Shown here piece by piece: positions 22,067-30,103 of a DNA stretch of 30,112 nt. Source of the stretch: Cyanobacteria bacterium UBA6984. GTDB lineage: Bacteria; Cyanobacteriota; Vampirovibrionia; Gastranaerophilales; Gastranaerophilaceae. The DNA is taken from positions 1-30,112 of the forward strand of contig DJYG01000015.1 of NCBI GenBank assembly GCA_002450015.1, written 5' to 3'. Positions within the stretch are counted from its first letter, which is position 1; every line of letters begins with the position of its first letter. Made by a program: the position numbers and the translations under genes. A model generated the notes under the pieces. The model was not told where the DNA came from, searched no databases, and worked only from the letters and a program-made list of their open reading frames with translations.

Positions 22067-23398
22067 ATGAATGTAGCTGAATTTGAAAAAAAATTATATA
22101 ACTTATTAATTAATCATTTAAATAAAAACTATGAGTATGATAATTATATTGATTTATTAAACTATGAAAACAGTTCTATTCTCAATTATATATTATCTCA
22201 TGCTTTTTTTGAGAATAACGATTTTGAAAATTCTGAGAAGTATAGAAATATAGCAATTAAATTAAATTCAAATTTTACTTTTGAAAAAAATTATAAAGAC
22301 ATTTTTTTATATATTTATTACTTATTTTCAACTATTACTACAATAGAAAGTCCTTTTATTGATGATGAAATAGATAATATTATAAAAAGCAATCCAACTG
22401 TATCAGATTACATAAAAGCTTCCGAAGTATACAGAAACAACAATGATATAGGTAATGCCGTAAGAATTATAAATATGGGCATAAATAAATATCCGGATGA
22501 TGACTCTTTAAAATATGATATGGCATCTAATTTGCTATATTCAAGAAATGTCGATAATGCTTGGTATTACAATGAAATAAGATTTGATTTTTACAGAAAA
22601 AAGTTGCCTCAGTTCATTAACAAACCTAAATTTGAATTACAAAGAACCTCCGCCAAAGTTTATATTTATCCTGTTACAAAACTGGGAGACACAATATTTT
22701 TTGCAAGATATGTTATTAAATTAAAACATGATTATCAAAAATTAAACCTTTTTGTTACAACAAATCCTGCATTAAAAACATTATTTGAAGAAAATGGTAT
22801 AAATATTTATGAAAACATCAATAAATCAATGATTGATTATCAAATTTCTTTTGAAGGCTTACCATATTTATTCAAAAACAATTCAAAAATATTACAAAAC
22901 GGATATTTAAAATCAAATTTAGAAAAAACAAATCAATTTAAAGAAAAATATTTTAATAATAATAAAAAGAAAATAGGCATTGTTTGGAAATCTTCAAAAG
23001 AAAATGATGAAAGAAATTTAAATTTAAATGTCTTTGAAAATTTGTTTAAAAATAATAATATACAATTTTATTCATTGCAAAAAGATATTACATTAAACGA
23101 AGAACTATATTTGGCAAAACATAATGTTATAAATACAGGTATAAAAATAAAAGATTTTTCAGATACAGCATCATTTATAGAAAATCTTGATTTAATAATC
23201 GGCTGTGATACATCTGTAACAAATTTATCCGGTGCAATGGGAAAAGAAACAATATTAATTGTTCCAAATCACGGTGATTGGCGTTGGGGATTATATGAAG
23301 AAAAATCAGAATGGTATAATTCAATAAAAATATACCGTAAAAATAAAAATAATGATATTAATGAAGTTTTTTCACGCATAGAATCTTTTTTAAATTAA
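22067..23398 (+). CDS. TPR protein with C-terminal glycosyltransferase (GT9-like) domain
   Basis: Starting at the ATG at 22067 gives 443 residues. An in-frame TTG at 22031 lies inside the promoter and is rejected. The N-terminal half is helical and TPR-like (SEKYRNIAIKLN, GNAVRIINMGINKYPDD). The C-terminal half has VTKLGDTIFFARYV, IGIVWKSSKEND, then DTASFIENLDLIIGCDTSVTNLSGAMGK and PNHGDWRWGLYEEKSEWY. That is the pattern of TPR-linked GT9/heptosyltransferase-like proteins, seen in glycan or protein glycosylation loci. Donor and acceptor are unknown. The gene is even richer in Asn, Lys and Ile codons than its neighbours. No other glycan genes are nearby. Confidence 0.78.
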   Translation: MNVAEFEKKLYNLLINHLNKNYEYDNYIDLLNYENSSILNYILSHAFFENNDFENSEKYRNIAIKLNSNFTFEKNYKDIFLYIYYLFSTITTIESPFIDDEIDNIIKSNPTVSDYIKASEVYRNNNDIGNAVRIINMGINKYPDDDSLKYDMASNLLYSRNVDNAWYYNEIRFDFYRKKLPQFINKPKFELQRTSAKVYIYPVTKLGDTIFFARYVIKLKHDYQKLNLFVTTNPALKTLFEENGINIYENINKSMIDYQISFEGLPYLFKNNSKILQNGYLKSNLEKTNQFKEKYFNNNKKKIGIVWKSSKENDERNLNLNVFENLFKNNNIQFYSLQKDITLNEELYLAKHNVINTGIKIKDFSDTASFIENLDLIIGCDTSVTNLSGAMGKETILIVPNHGDWRWGLYEEKSEWYNSIKIYRKNKNNDINEVFSRIESFLN

Positions 23399-23541
23399 TT
23401 ATCTCTAGGTTCAATCCAAATTAACGTAACTTGTTTATTTTGCTTGTAAGGATTTGTTGAATATATTTTATTATTTTCTTTTTTTATTTTTAATATTCTT
23501 TTTGTAAGTTCTAAAAATTTCATAGTTAAATTATTACTCAT
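23395..23541 (-). CDS. Possible 48-residue protein in the gap before thiL
   Basis: The minus strand has an ATG at 23541 and a stop that overlaps the end of the convergent TPR gene. The product starts MSNNLTMKFLELTKRILK, is basic, and ends VTLIWIEPRDN. There is no Shine-Dalgarno or clear promoter and I know no homologue. It is the only candidate gene in this 200-nt gap and may be chance. Confidence 0.28.
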   Translation of the reverse strand: MSNNLTMKFLELTKRILKIKKENNKIYSTNPYKQNKQVTLIWIEPRDN

Positions 23542-23587
23542 TTTTTTGTTAAATTACCCCTAAAAAGTATTAATAACAGGCTATTTG

Positions 23588-23596
23588 TGTTAGAAT
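23588..23596 (+). promoter_or_regulatory. Extended -10 of thiL, predicted leaderless
   Basis: TGTTAGAAT (TG-N-TAGAAT) ends 6 nt before the thiL ATG at 23603. There is no Shine-Dalgarno and no good -35. Confidence 0.5.
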
Positions 23597-23602
23597 TAAA
23601 AT

Positions 23603-24526
23603 ATGAAAGAATTAGAAATTATAAGTACAATTCAAAAAATATTATCTTCAAAATACATTGGAGATGACTGCGCATTTTTAGAAGATTTAGGTATCGTAAT
23701 TACACAAGACAGCTTAGTTGAAGATGTTCATTTTTCAAGAAAATTTTCAACACCATACCAAATTGGATACAAATCGGTTGCTGTAAACTTAAGTGACATA
23801 TATGCATCAGGCGCAGAAGCAAAATATTTAACACTTTCTCTGTCTTTACCTAAAAATATTAACGATAATTTTGTTAAAGAATTCTATGAAGGTGCAAAAC
23901 AAGCATTAAATGGTGCTAAAATTGTTGGCGGAGATATTACAGCTGCCGACAAAATATATATATCAGTTGCCGCAATTGGTTCAACTAAAAATAGAAAAAT
24001 ATCCTCAAGAAAAAATGCCTGTGTCGGATATAAAATTATAACAAATGGTCTTTATGGATCAAGCGCAGCAGGATTATTTGCACTAAAAAATAATTTAAAC
24101 GGATACGAAACATTAAAAAAAGAGCATTTAATGCCTACTGTAACAAGTAAATTATCCGAAGCTATTGCAACAACAGCAAAACATAATTATGCAATGATGG
24201 ATACTTCGGACGGTTTAATGGATTCGTTACTAAAAATAGCAGAAAATAGCAATGTTAAAGCTCAAATTTATTTTGATAAAATACTTTATTATAAAAAAAT
24301 TGAAGATTTTGATTACAAAAACTTGATTTTATACGGAGGAGAAGATTACAAGCTAATATGCGCAATTTCACCTGATGATTTAAAGCAAATAGACAAAAAT
24401 TTGTACTATGAAATAGGTGAAATTACCGAAAAAACAGATGAAAACTTTGTGGAAATTTGCTATAATAATAACATAGTTCAATATAATAAAAAAAATATCG
24501 AAAAAAATCTCTTTAATCATTTTTAA
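23603..24526 (+). CDS. thiL: Thiamine-monophosphate kinase
   Basis: The 307-residue protein fits ThiL: GDDCAFLED near the start, ITQDSLVEDVHFSRKF, VAVNLSDIYASGAEAKYLTLSLSLP, VGGDITAADKIYISVAAIG and the later MMDTSDGLMDSLLKI. The Asp clusters bind the Mg-ATP. It phosphorylates thiamine monophosphate to the active diphosphate. The C-terminal domain has LYGGEDYKLICAI. No other thiamine genes are in the window. The prepilin gene follows with its own strong promoter. Confidence 0.94.
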   Translation: MKELEIISTIQKILSSKYIGDDCAFLEDLGIVITQDSLVEDVHFSRKFSTPYQIGYKSVAVNLSDIYASGAEAKYLTLSLSLPKNINDNFVKEFYEGAKQALNGAKIVGGDITAADKIYISVAAIGSTKNRKISSRKNACVGYKIITNGLYGSSAAGLFALKNNLNGYETLKKEHLMPTVTSKLSEAIATTAKHNYAMMDTSDGLMDSLLKIAENSNVKAQIYFDKILYYKKIEDFDYKNLILYGGEDYKLICAISPDDLKQIDKNLYYEIGEITEKTDENFVEICYNNNIVQYNKKNIEKNLFNHF

Positions 24527-24527
24527 G

Positions 24528-24556
24528 TTGACAACAACTGTTAAAACTGATAATAT
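24528..24556 (+). promoter_or_regulatory. Strong promoter of the prepilin gene
   Basis: Perfect TTGACA (24528-24533), a 17-nt spacer and TAATAT (24551-24556), with TGA just before the -10, predict a start near 24563. It is the best sigma-70-type match seen in the window. Confidence 0.85.
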
Positions 24557-24574
24557 CAAAAAAAAGGAGCTTAT

Positions 24575-25396
24575 ATGAAAATTTTTAAAAAAGCATTTAC
24601 TCTTGTTGAAGTTCTTGTTGTAATGGGAATTATCGGTGTTGTTGGAATTTTAGCAGTCTCTAATGCAAGACGTGACACTGATGAAGCCGAAAAAGTTTCA
24701 CAGCTAAGAAAATGCTATGAGATTATTGATACAGCTTATGCAACAGCAGTTGCAGAAAATGGATATATTGAAACATGGGGGAACAATACATCTACTGCTT
24801 GGACTGTTATTAGTCAATATTTCAAACTAAGTAAACAATGTGACACTTCTTCAGGCTGTTGGAAAGATGCAAAACAATTAAAGATTAATAACACAGAAAG
24901 TAGCCTTAATATAAATACATCTGACGATTACAGAAAAGGGATTCTCGTAAATGGCGCATCTATAGCAATAAAAAAAAATGTAGTGTATGGACCTTTAGAA
25001 ATGGCAAATGCTGCATATTTGCCTGGTCTGAAACCAAATTCAAATTTTGCAACAGTAAATACAGGTAAAGAATTTTATTTTGACAAACCGGAAGCAGAAT
25101 TTTTAGACAATGAATCAATACATTACGTATATGTTGATGTAAACGGACCATACAAAGGTTTGAACAAATTGGGTGATGATATCTTCCGCTTCAACATATA
25201 CAATGATGGAACAGTTAAACCTTCATCAGTAGGAAACTATGGAACAGGTTTATGCACATCTGATGGAGAAAAATGTACAGCGTGGGTTATACAATTTGGA
25301 AACGAAGATTACTTAAAACTTGGTTCAGATGGCAAATGTCCTGACGGAAAAACTCTATCTTGGGATGGCAACCACTCATGCAGAGGCAAAAAATAG
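24575..25396 (+). CDS. Type IV prepilin / pseudopilin-like protein
   Basis: The 273-residue protein starts with a short basic leader, MKIFKKA, then FTLVEVLVVMGIIGVVGILAV: a class III prepilin peptidase site with the Glu at +5 and a hydrophobic helix. The residue before the cut is Ala where Gly is usual. The rest is a secreted globular domain with four Cys near the middle and end (including QCDTSSGCW and CTSDGEKC) that may form disulfides. No pilus assembly genes are adjacent. AGGAG precedes the ATG, and the promoter and terminator are both very strong, suggesting high, independent expression. Whether it is a major pilin or a minor pseudopilin cannot be told. Confidence 0.88.
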   Translation: MKIFKKAFTLVEVLVVMGIIGVVGILAVSNARRDTDEAEKVSQLRKCYEIIDTAYATAVAENGYIETWGNNTSTAWTVISQYFKLSKQCDTSSGCWKDAKQLKINNTESSLNINTSDDYRKGILVNGASIAIKKNVVYGPLEMANAAYLPGLKPNSNFATVNTGKEFYFDKPEAEFLDNESIHYVYVDVNGPYKGLNKLGDDIFRFNIYNDGTVKPSSVGNYGTGLCTSDGEKCTAWVIQFGNEDYLKLGSDGKCPDGKTLSWDGNHSCRGKK

Positions 25397-25407
25397 ATTT
25401 TTAATTT

Positions 25408-25450
25408 AAAAAGAAAGGGCGGAGCCTTTGGCTCCGCCCTTTCTTTTTTC
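25408..25450. terminator. Very strong bidirectional terminator between prepilin and fabI
   Basis: A 19-bp perfect stem (25408-25426 with 25430-25448) with a TTT loop has a GC-rich core GGGCGGAGCC. A residues lie before it and T residues after it, so it serves both convergent genes. Confidence 0.95.
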
Positions 25451-25456
25451 TTTATT

Positions 25457-26269
25457 TTATGAATTTTGAAGTGATGATTTAATAACTTCAATTTCATCAA
25501 GTGATGCATATACTGTACGGCAACCGCAATCAACATACAAGATTTCACCTGTTGTTCCGCTAGATAATGGCGAAGTTAAATATAATCCTGCTTTACCAAC
25601 ATCTTCAAGTGAAGTATTTCGTTTAAGAGGTGATTTTAACGCTGCAGCTTTTAGCATGTGGTCAAATCCTGAAATACCTCTTGCAGCCAAAGTTTTAATA
25701 GGACCAGCAGACAAGCAGTTAACTCTAACACCATTTTTACCCATATCCATTGCTAAGTAACGCATTGAAGCCTCTAATGCGGCTTTTGCAACACCCATAA
25801 TATTATAATTTGCAACTGTAAATTCTGAACCTAAATAAGTTAATGCCAAAATAGAACCACCTTCATTCATCACAGGTCTTGCTTCACGGCAAATTGTAAT
25901 CAATGAATATGAACTTACACCAAGTGCTAAATCCCAACCTGCTTTTGAAGTGTTAATAAATTCACCTTGTAAATCTTCTTTATTAGCAAAAGCAACAGCA
26001 TGAACAACAAAATCCAATTTACCATATATTTTTTCACATTCTTCAAAAACTTTTTTAACTTCATCTTCCTTAGTAACATCGCAAGAAATAATTAGTTTAG
26101 AATTCATCTCTTCTGCAAGCGGTTTAACCCTTTTTTCCATAACTTCACCTGCATAAGTAAATGCAATATCAGCACCTTCATCAAACAATTGTTTTGCAAT
26201 AGCGTACGCTATACCATGGTTATTTGATACACCAAATACAACCCCTTTTTTACCTTGCATTATTCCCAT
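25457..26269 (-). CDS. fabI: Enoyl-[acyl-carrier-protein] reductase (NADH) FabI
   Basis: The 270-residue protein has the FabI-type short-chain dehydrogenase pattern: GVSNNHGIAYAIAKQLFDEGA for cofactor binding, VHAVAFANKEDLQGEF, and LTYLGSEFTVANYNIMGVAKAALEA with the catalytic Tyr and Lys spaced Y-x6-K. It ends with the dinucleotide-fold LSAGPIKTLAARGI and TTGEILYVDCG. It reduces enoyl-ACP in the last step of each fatty-acid elongation cycle. AGGAGG lies 5 nt before the ATG. It is 24 nt downstream of the ABC ATPase gene and is probably in the same transcript. Confidence 0.95.
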   Translation of the reverse strand: MGIMQGKKGVVFGVSNNHGIAYAIAKQLFDEGADIAFTYAGEVMEKRVKPLAEEMNSKLIISCDVTKEDEVKKVFEECEKIYGKLDFVVHAVAFANKEDLQGEFINTSKAGWDLALGVSSYSLITICREARPVMNEGGSILALTYLGSEFTVANYNIMGVAKAALEASMRYLAMDMGKNGVRVNCLSAGPIKTLAARGISGFDHMLKAAALKSPLKRNTSLEDVGKAGLYLTSPLSSGTTGEILYVDCGCRTVYASLDEIEVIKSSLQNS

Positions 26270-26293
26270 ATTTACCTCCTTATAAACTATAAT

Positions 26294-27352
26294 CTATGCT
26301 AATCTTTCGCCTGTATCTTTATCAAAATACAAAAAATTACTTTCATCTAAACTTAGCTCTAATTCATTTTCAATTAGAAAATCAGTACTCAATTTTGCAC
26401 AACATCTGTTGTTTCCAATATAAAAATAAACTATTTGCTCTGAACCCAATAACTCAGTCATTTCAGTTTTTACTTTTAACTTAATATGTCCTGAAGGATT
26501 TATCATAAACTCAGGTCTTATTCCCACTGTAACTTCAGACTTACCAGACAATTTATCAGCTATTTGACTGCTTAGTTCTACGACAGGCTCAACCATAACA
26601 AGCGTATCATTTATTAATTTACAGTCAATAAAATTAATTTGTGGAGAACCAATAAACCCTGCAACAAACTTGTTTTTAGGATTATTATAAACATTCAATG
26701 GTGTATCTACTTGTTGAATTTTACCTTTATCCAATATGACTATCCTATCTCCCATTGTGAGCGCTTCAGTCTGATCATGTGTTACATAAATAAATGTAGT
26801 TTGTAATTTTTCATGTAATTTTTTTATTTCAGCTCTCATCTGAACTCGCAATTTTGCATCTAAATTTGATAATGGTTCATCCATCAAAAACACTTTTGGA
26901 TTTCTAACAATTGCACGCCCTAAAGCCACACGTTGACGTTGACCTCCTGATAATTGTTTAGGTTTTCTATCCAAATATTCTGTTAAATTCAATATTTCAG
27001 CGGCTTCTTTAACCTTTTGGTCAATAATGTCTTTATCAACTTTTCTCATTTTTAAACCGAAAGCAATATTTTCATAAACTGTCATGTGAGGATATAGAGC
27101 ATAACTTTGAAATACAAATGCTATATCTCTATCCTTCGGATGAACATTATTAACTTTTTTATCACCAATATAAATATTTCCGCCGCTAATTTCTTCCAAT
27201 CCTGCAATCATTCTTAAAATTGTTGATTTACCGCAACCTGAAGAACCAACAAGAACAATAAACTCTTTATCTTTTATTGTTAAATCTACACCGTCAATAA
27301 CGCGCTTTTTATCATACGCTTTTATAACATTTTCAAGTCTTACTTCACTCAT
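26294..27352 (-). CDS. ABC transporter ATP-binding protein, UgpC/MalK/MsmK type
   Basis: The 352-residue ATPase has Walker A GSSGCGKST, Q-loop FVFQSYALYPHMTV, signature LSGGQRQRVALGRAI, Walker B VFLMDEPLSNLDA and H-loop YVTHDQTEA. A C-terminal regulatory TOBE/MalK-type domain (about 235-352) contains TVGIRPEF. Proteins of this type energise importers for sugars or glycerol phosphate, and one copy often serves several permeases. No permease or binding protein is adjacent, which fits a shared ATPase. Its ATG overlaps the end of the kinase-like gene by 8 nt, implying translational coupling. Confidence 0.93.
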   Translation of the reverse strand: MSEVRLENVIKAYDKKRVIDGVDLTIKDKEFIVLVGSSGCGKSTILRMIAGLEEISGGNIYIGDKKVNNVHPKDRDIAFVFQSYALYPHMTVYENIAFGLKMRKVDKDIIDQKVKEAAEILNLTEYLDRKPKQLSGGQRQRVALGRAIVRNPKVFLMDEPLSNLDAKLRVQMRAEIKKLHEKLQTTFIYVTHDQTEALTMGDRIVILDKGKIQQVDTPLNVYNNPKNKFVAGFIGSPQINFIDCKLINDTLVMVEPVVELSSQIADKLSGKSEVTVGIRPEFMINPSGHIKLKVKTEMTELLGSEQIVYFYIGNNRCCAKLSTDFLIENELELSLDESNFLYFDKDTGERLA

Positions 27353-28496
27353 TGCTTGTTTGCATTACCTTTTCAGCCGGAATAATTATATTATAAGTTG
27401 AACCCTGCATAGGCTCTGTTTCAACCCACATATTACCTTTCAACATTTTTATTAAATTTTTTATTGTCGCAAATGACATTGAACGAACAACATTCTTTTT
27501 ATTCGGATTATCAAGCTGCGCATACGGTTCATACAATGTATCAAGTTCTGCATCACTGATTCCAAGCCCCATATCCTTTATTGAAAACATCAAAAAAGAT
27601 TTTTCGCTTGCATTTTCAAACGGAACAAGCCCTTTATTATTGACAAGTTCCAACTCAGGATGTTTTACATCAATTGCAATATCTCCTACATCAGTAGATT
27701 GCACAGCAATTTCTATTATATTTCTTAATATTAATTCCAAGAGCTGCTCATCAGAATATATCGTTCTTTTTATATCTGATGAAATATTTGTAATTATGTT
27801 TAAATCTTTTGCATCAATCTCACTTTGATTTGATTTTATAGCATTATTTAATATATTTACAGAATCAAAGTAGCTAAATTTGTGTTCAAATAAATTCGAT
27901 TCGGACATAGATAAATCAATAATTTTATTAAACAACGAAAGAATTTCTTCGGAATTTTTATTAATTATAGTAATGTATTTTTCTTGTTTTTCATTAATTT
28001 CACCACCTAGACCATTTAATATGGCTTGTGAAAAACCAATTATTGACTGAAGCGGAGTTCTAAATTCTCCGGAAAGCTTTACTAAAAAATTATTCTTATC
28101 GCGGTTTATTTTTTTTGAACTTTCATGTTCTACCAATATGCTTGTTAACGTTTTATAATTTTGAGTATTATTTCTCATTATTACAAGAAATCCATCATCA
28201 GTTTTTCTTGCAGATAATTCATAAAATAAATCCTTATTTAAACTTGATTTAGTCCTTACTATTGATGTTTTTTCCAAGTTGGCTATCTTAACAATTATAT
28301 CCATTGCGTTTTCGAACAAATCGTCAATATAACAATCTGCAAAATTTTCTTTTATATCTGACAGATTTTTTTGAGCAAAATCGTTAAACCACAGAAAACT
28401 TCCTTGTGGATTTAATAATAAAACACTATCAGGAAGCTTGGTCAATAAATCTTCTTCCTCTGGCTTTAAAAATAAATTTTTAATAAAATTAATCAT
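27345..28496 (-). CDS. PAS-histidine-kinase-like protein lacking catalytic residues
   Basis: A PAS-like domain (about 17-115) is followed by a HisKA-like helix and a HATPase-like domain. The phosphorylation box reads KLSGEFRTPLQSIIGF, so the usual His is Gly143. In the N box, RNIIEIAVQ lacks the second, Mg-chelating Asn. The G1 box DMGLGI is kept. The G2 region, where GTGLGL is expected, reads VRSMSFATIKNL. The frame is intact, with no stop or frameshift, so this is likely a true pseudo-kinase. There is no membrane segment, so it should be cytoplasmic. ATG at 28496 was chosen over the GTG at 28502. No response regulator is adjacent. It is coupled to the ABC ATPase gene. Confidence 0.82.
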   Translation of the reverse strand: MINFIKNLFLKPEEEDLLTKLPDSVLLLNPQGSFLWFNDFAQKNLSDIKENFADCYIDDLFENAMDIIVKIANLEKTSIVRTKSSLNKDLFYELSARKTDDGFLVIMRNNTQNYKTLTSILVEHESSKKINRDKNNFLVKLSGEFRTPLQSIIGFSQAILNGLGGEINEKQEKYITIINKNSEEILSLFNKIIDLSMSESNLFEHKFSYFDSVNILNNAIKSNQSEIDAKDLNIITNISSDIKRTIYSDEQLLELILRNIIEIAVQSTDVGDIAIDVKHPELELVNNKGLVPFENASEKSFLMFSIKDMGLGISDAELDTLYEPYAQLDNPNKKNVVRSMSFATIKNLIKMLKGNMWVETEPMQGSTYNIIIPAEKVMQTSNE

Positions 28497-28512
28497 AAAC
28501 ACCTACTTTTTA

Positions 28513-28521
28513 AGTATATCA
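28513..28521 (-). promoter_or_regulatory. Extended -10 promoter of the kinase-like gene
   Basis: On the minus strand, TGATATACT (TG-N-TATACT) predicts a start near 28506, ten nt before the ATG at 28496. The short leader contains AGGTG. It is the same extended -10 sequence as before gatC. The rest of the gap up to 28674 is AT-rich with nothing else convincing. Confidence 0.5.
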
Positions 28522-28674
28522 TAGTCGTATATTTTCGCAAGTTTAGTTTTTGAATACATATTTATTTGACTTAAAATTAAATAAAAATTAAGTTTTGTAA
28601 AGTATATTTTTAAAAAGTAGCAAAAATTTTTATTTTAAGTTTTCAAGCAGATACAGAACAAAAGGAGATAATAA

Positions 28675-29016
28675 ATGAATGAATTTGATAATATAAACGC
28701 ACTTAGATTTCAAAAAGTAGATATAAAACGTGACAAAGCAAAAAAACAAGCTGCACCTGAGGGTATGGAAGATGTTGAATATACAGATTTTTCAAATCCA
28801 AAAGCAGAATCATTAGGACGTTCTCAAGTATCAAAACCTGATAATGTTGAAAATGATGTAAAATTTATGATAAAAAATCCTGAATTTTGTACACAAGCAA
28901 ATATGTTCTTTGATAATGCTTACGAAATTTTAAAACAAAAAAATGAAGAACATGCTTATGAAAAATCAGCACAAATGCTTTCAGCCTTTAAAGATGAATT
29001 TTTAATGTTAAGATAG
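28675..29016 (+). CDS. Small acidic-basic protein of unknown function
   Basis: The 113-residue product is soluble and charged, with no signal peptide or membrane span. The first half looks disordered (KRDKAKKQAAPEGMEDVEY). The second half is helical (DVKFMIKNPEFCTQANMFFDNAYEILKQKNEEHAYEKSAQMLSAFKDEF). I recognise no family. A good AAGGAG ribosome binding site precedes the ATG and a perfect terminator follows, so it is very likely a real single-gene unit. Confidence 0.82.
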   Translation: MNEFDNINALRFQKVDIKRDKAKKQAAPEGMEDVEYTDFSNPKAESLGRSQVSKPDNVENDVKFMIKNPEFCTQANMFFDNAYEILKQKNEEHAYEKSAQMLSAFKDEFLMLR

Positions 29017-29043
29017 TTAATATGGTTTTAGGTTAATTAATAA

Positions 29044-29080
29044 AAAAACAGGATTGTAAAATATTTACAATCCTGTTTTT
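29044..29080. terminator. Bidirectional terminator between the small gene and the GGGtGRT gene
   Basis: A perfect 17-bp stem (29044-29060 with 29064-29080) with an ATA loop includes A and T runs on both sides. It suits the two convergent genes. Confidence 0.93.
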
Positions 29081-29104
29081 ACATTTATGCCTTACTTAAA
29101 TCAA

Positions 29105-30103
29105 TTAAGCCATAGCTTTTTCAACAGCAACAGCACAAGCAACAGTTGCACCAACCATAGGGTTATTACCCATGCCGATTACACCCATCATCTCTACGTG
29201 AGCAGGAACTGATGAAGAACCTGCAAATTGAGCGTCACCATGCATTCTACCCATAGTATCTGTCATCCCGTATGATGCAGGACCTGCTGCAACGTTATCA
29301 GGGTGGAGTGTTCTACCTGTACCACCGCCTGAAGCTACTGAGAAGTATTTTCTTCCGTTTTCACCACACCATTTTTTGTATGTACCTGCAACAGGATGTT
29401 GGAAACGAGTTGGGTTAGTTGAGTTACCTGTAATTGAAACATCAACACCTTCTTTTATCATAATAGCAACACCTTCTGTTACATCATCTGCACCATAGCA
29501 TTTTACGCTTGCTCTTTCACCGTTTGAATAAGCTTTTTCTTTTACAACTTTTAATTCACCTGTTTTATAATCATATTCTGTTTCAACATGAGTAAAACCA
29601 TTAATTCTTGAAATAATTAAAGCTGCATCTTTACCTAAACCGTTTAAAATTACTCTTAAAGGTTCTTTTCTTACTTTGTTAGCATTTCTTGCAATACCAA
29701 TTGCACCTTCAGCAGCTGCAAATGATTCGTGACCGGCTAAGAAACAAAAACATTTTGTTTCTTCTCTTAAAAGCATAGCTCCTAAGTTACCATGACCAAT
29801 ACCTACTTTTCTTTGATCTCCAACAGAACCAGGAACTGCAAATGCTTGTAAACCTAAACCTATTGCTTCTGCTGCATCTGCTGCTGATTTCACACCTTTT
29901 TTGATTGCAATTGCACAGCCTAATGTATAAGCCCATACAGCATTTTCAAATGCAATTGGTTGAATACCTTTTACTATTTCTTCAACGTCAATACCCTTTG
30001 ATAAGCATAATTCACGAGCTTCATCAATAGTTTTCATACCATATTCAGGTAAAACTTTATCTAATGTTGCTTGACGTCTGTCTTGTCCTTCAAATTGTGC
30101 CAT
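29105..30103 (-). CDS. GGGtGRT family protein of unknown function
   Basis: The 332-residue protein carries the name-giving motif SVASGGGTGRTLHPDNVAAG and the conserved stretches SYGMTDTMGRMHGDAQFAGS, VGDQRKVGIGHGNLGAMLL and MMGVIGMGNNPMVGATVA. The family is found mainly in anaerobes and has no established reaction. The Gly-rich loop suggests a nucleotide or phosphate ligand, but that is only a guess. It has no signal peptide or membrane helix. The start lies 9 nt from the window edge, so the promoter and most of the ribosome binding region are not visible. Confidence 0.92.
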   Translation of the reverse strand: MAQFEGQDRRQATLDKVLPEYGMKTIDEARELCLSKGIDVEEIVKGIQPIAFENAVWAYTLGCAIAIKKGVKSAADAAEAIGLGLQAFAVPGSVGDQRKVGIGHGNLGAMLLREETKCFCFLAGHESFAAAEGAIGIARNANKVRKEPLRVILNGLGKDAALIISRINGFTHVETEYDYKTGELKVVKEKAYSNGERASVKCYGADDVTEGVAIMIKEGVDVSITGNSTNPTRFQHPVAGTYKKWCGENGRKYFSVASGGGTGRTLHPDNVAAGPASYGMTDTMGRMHGDAQFAGSSSVPAHVEMMGVIGMGNNPMVGATVACAVAVEKAMA

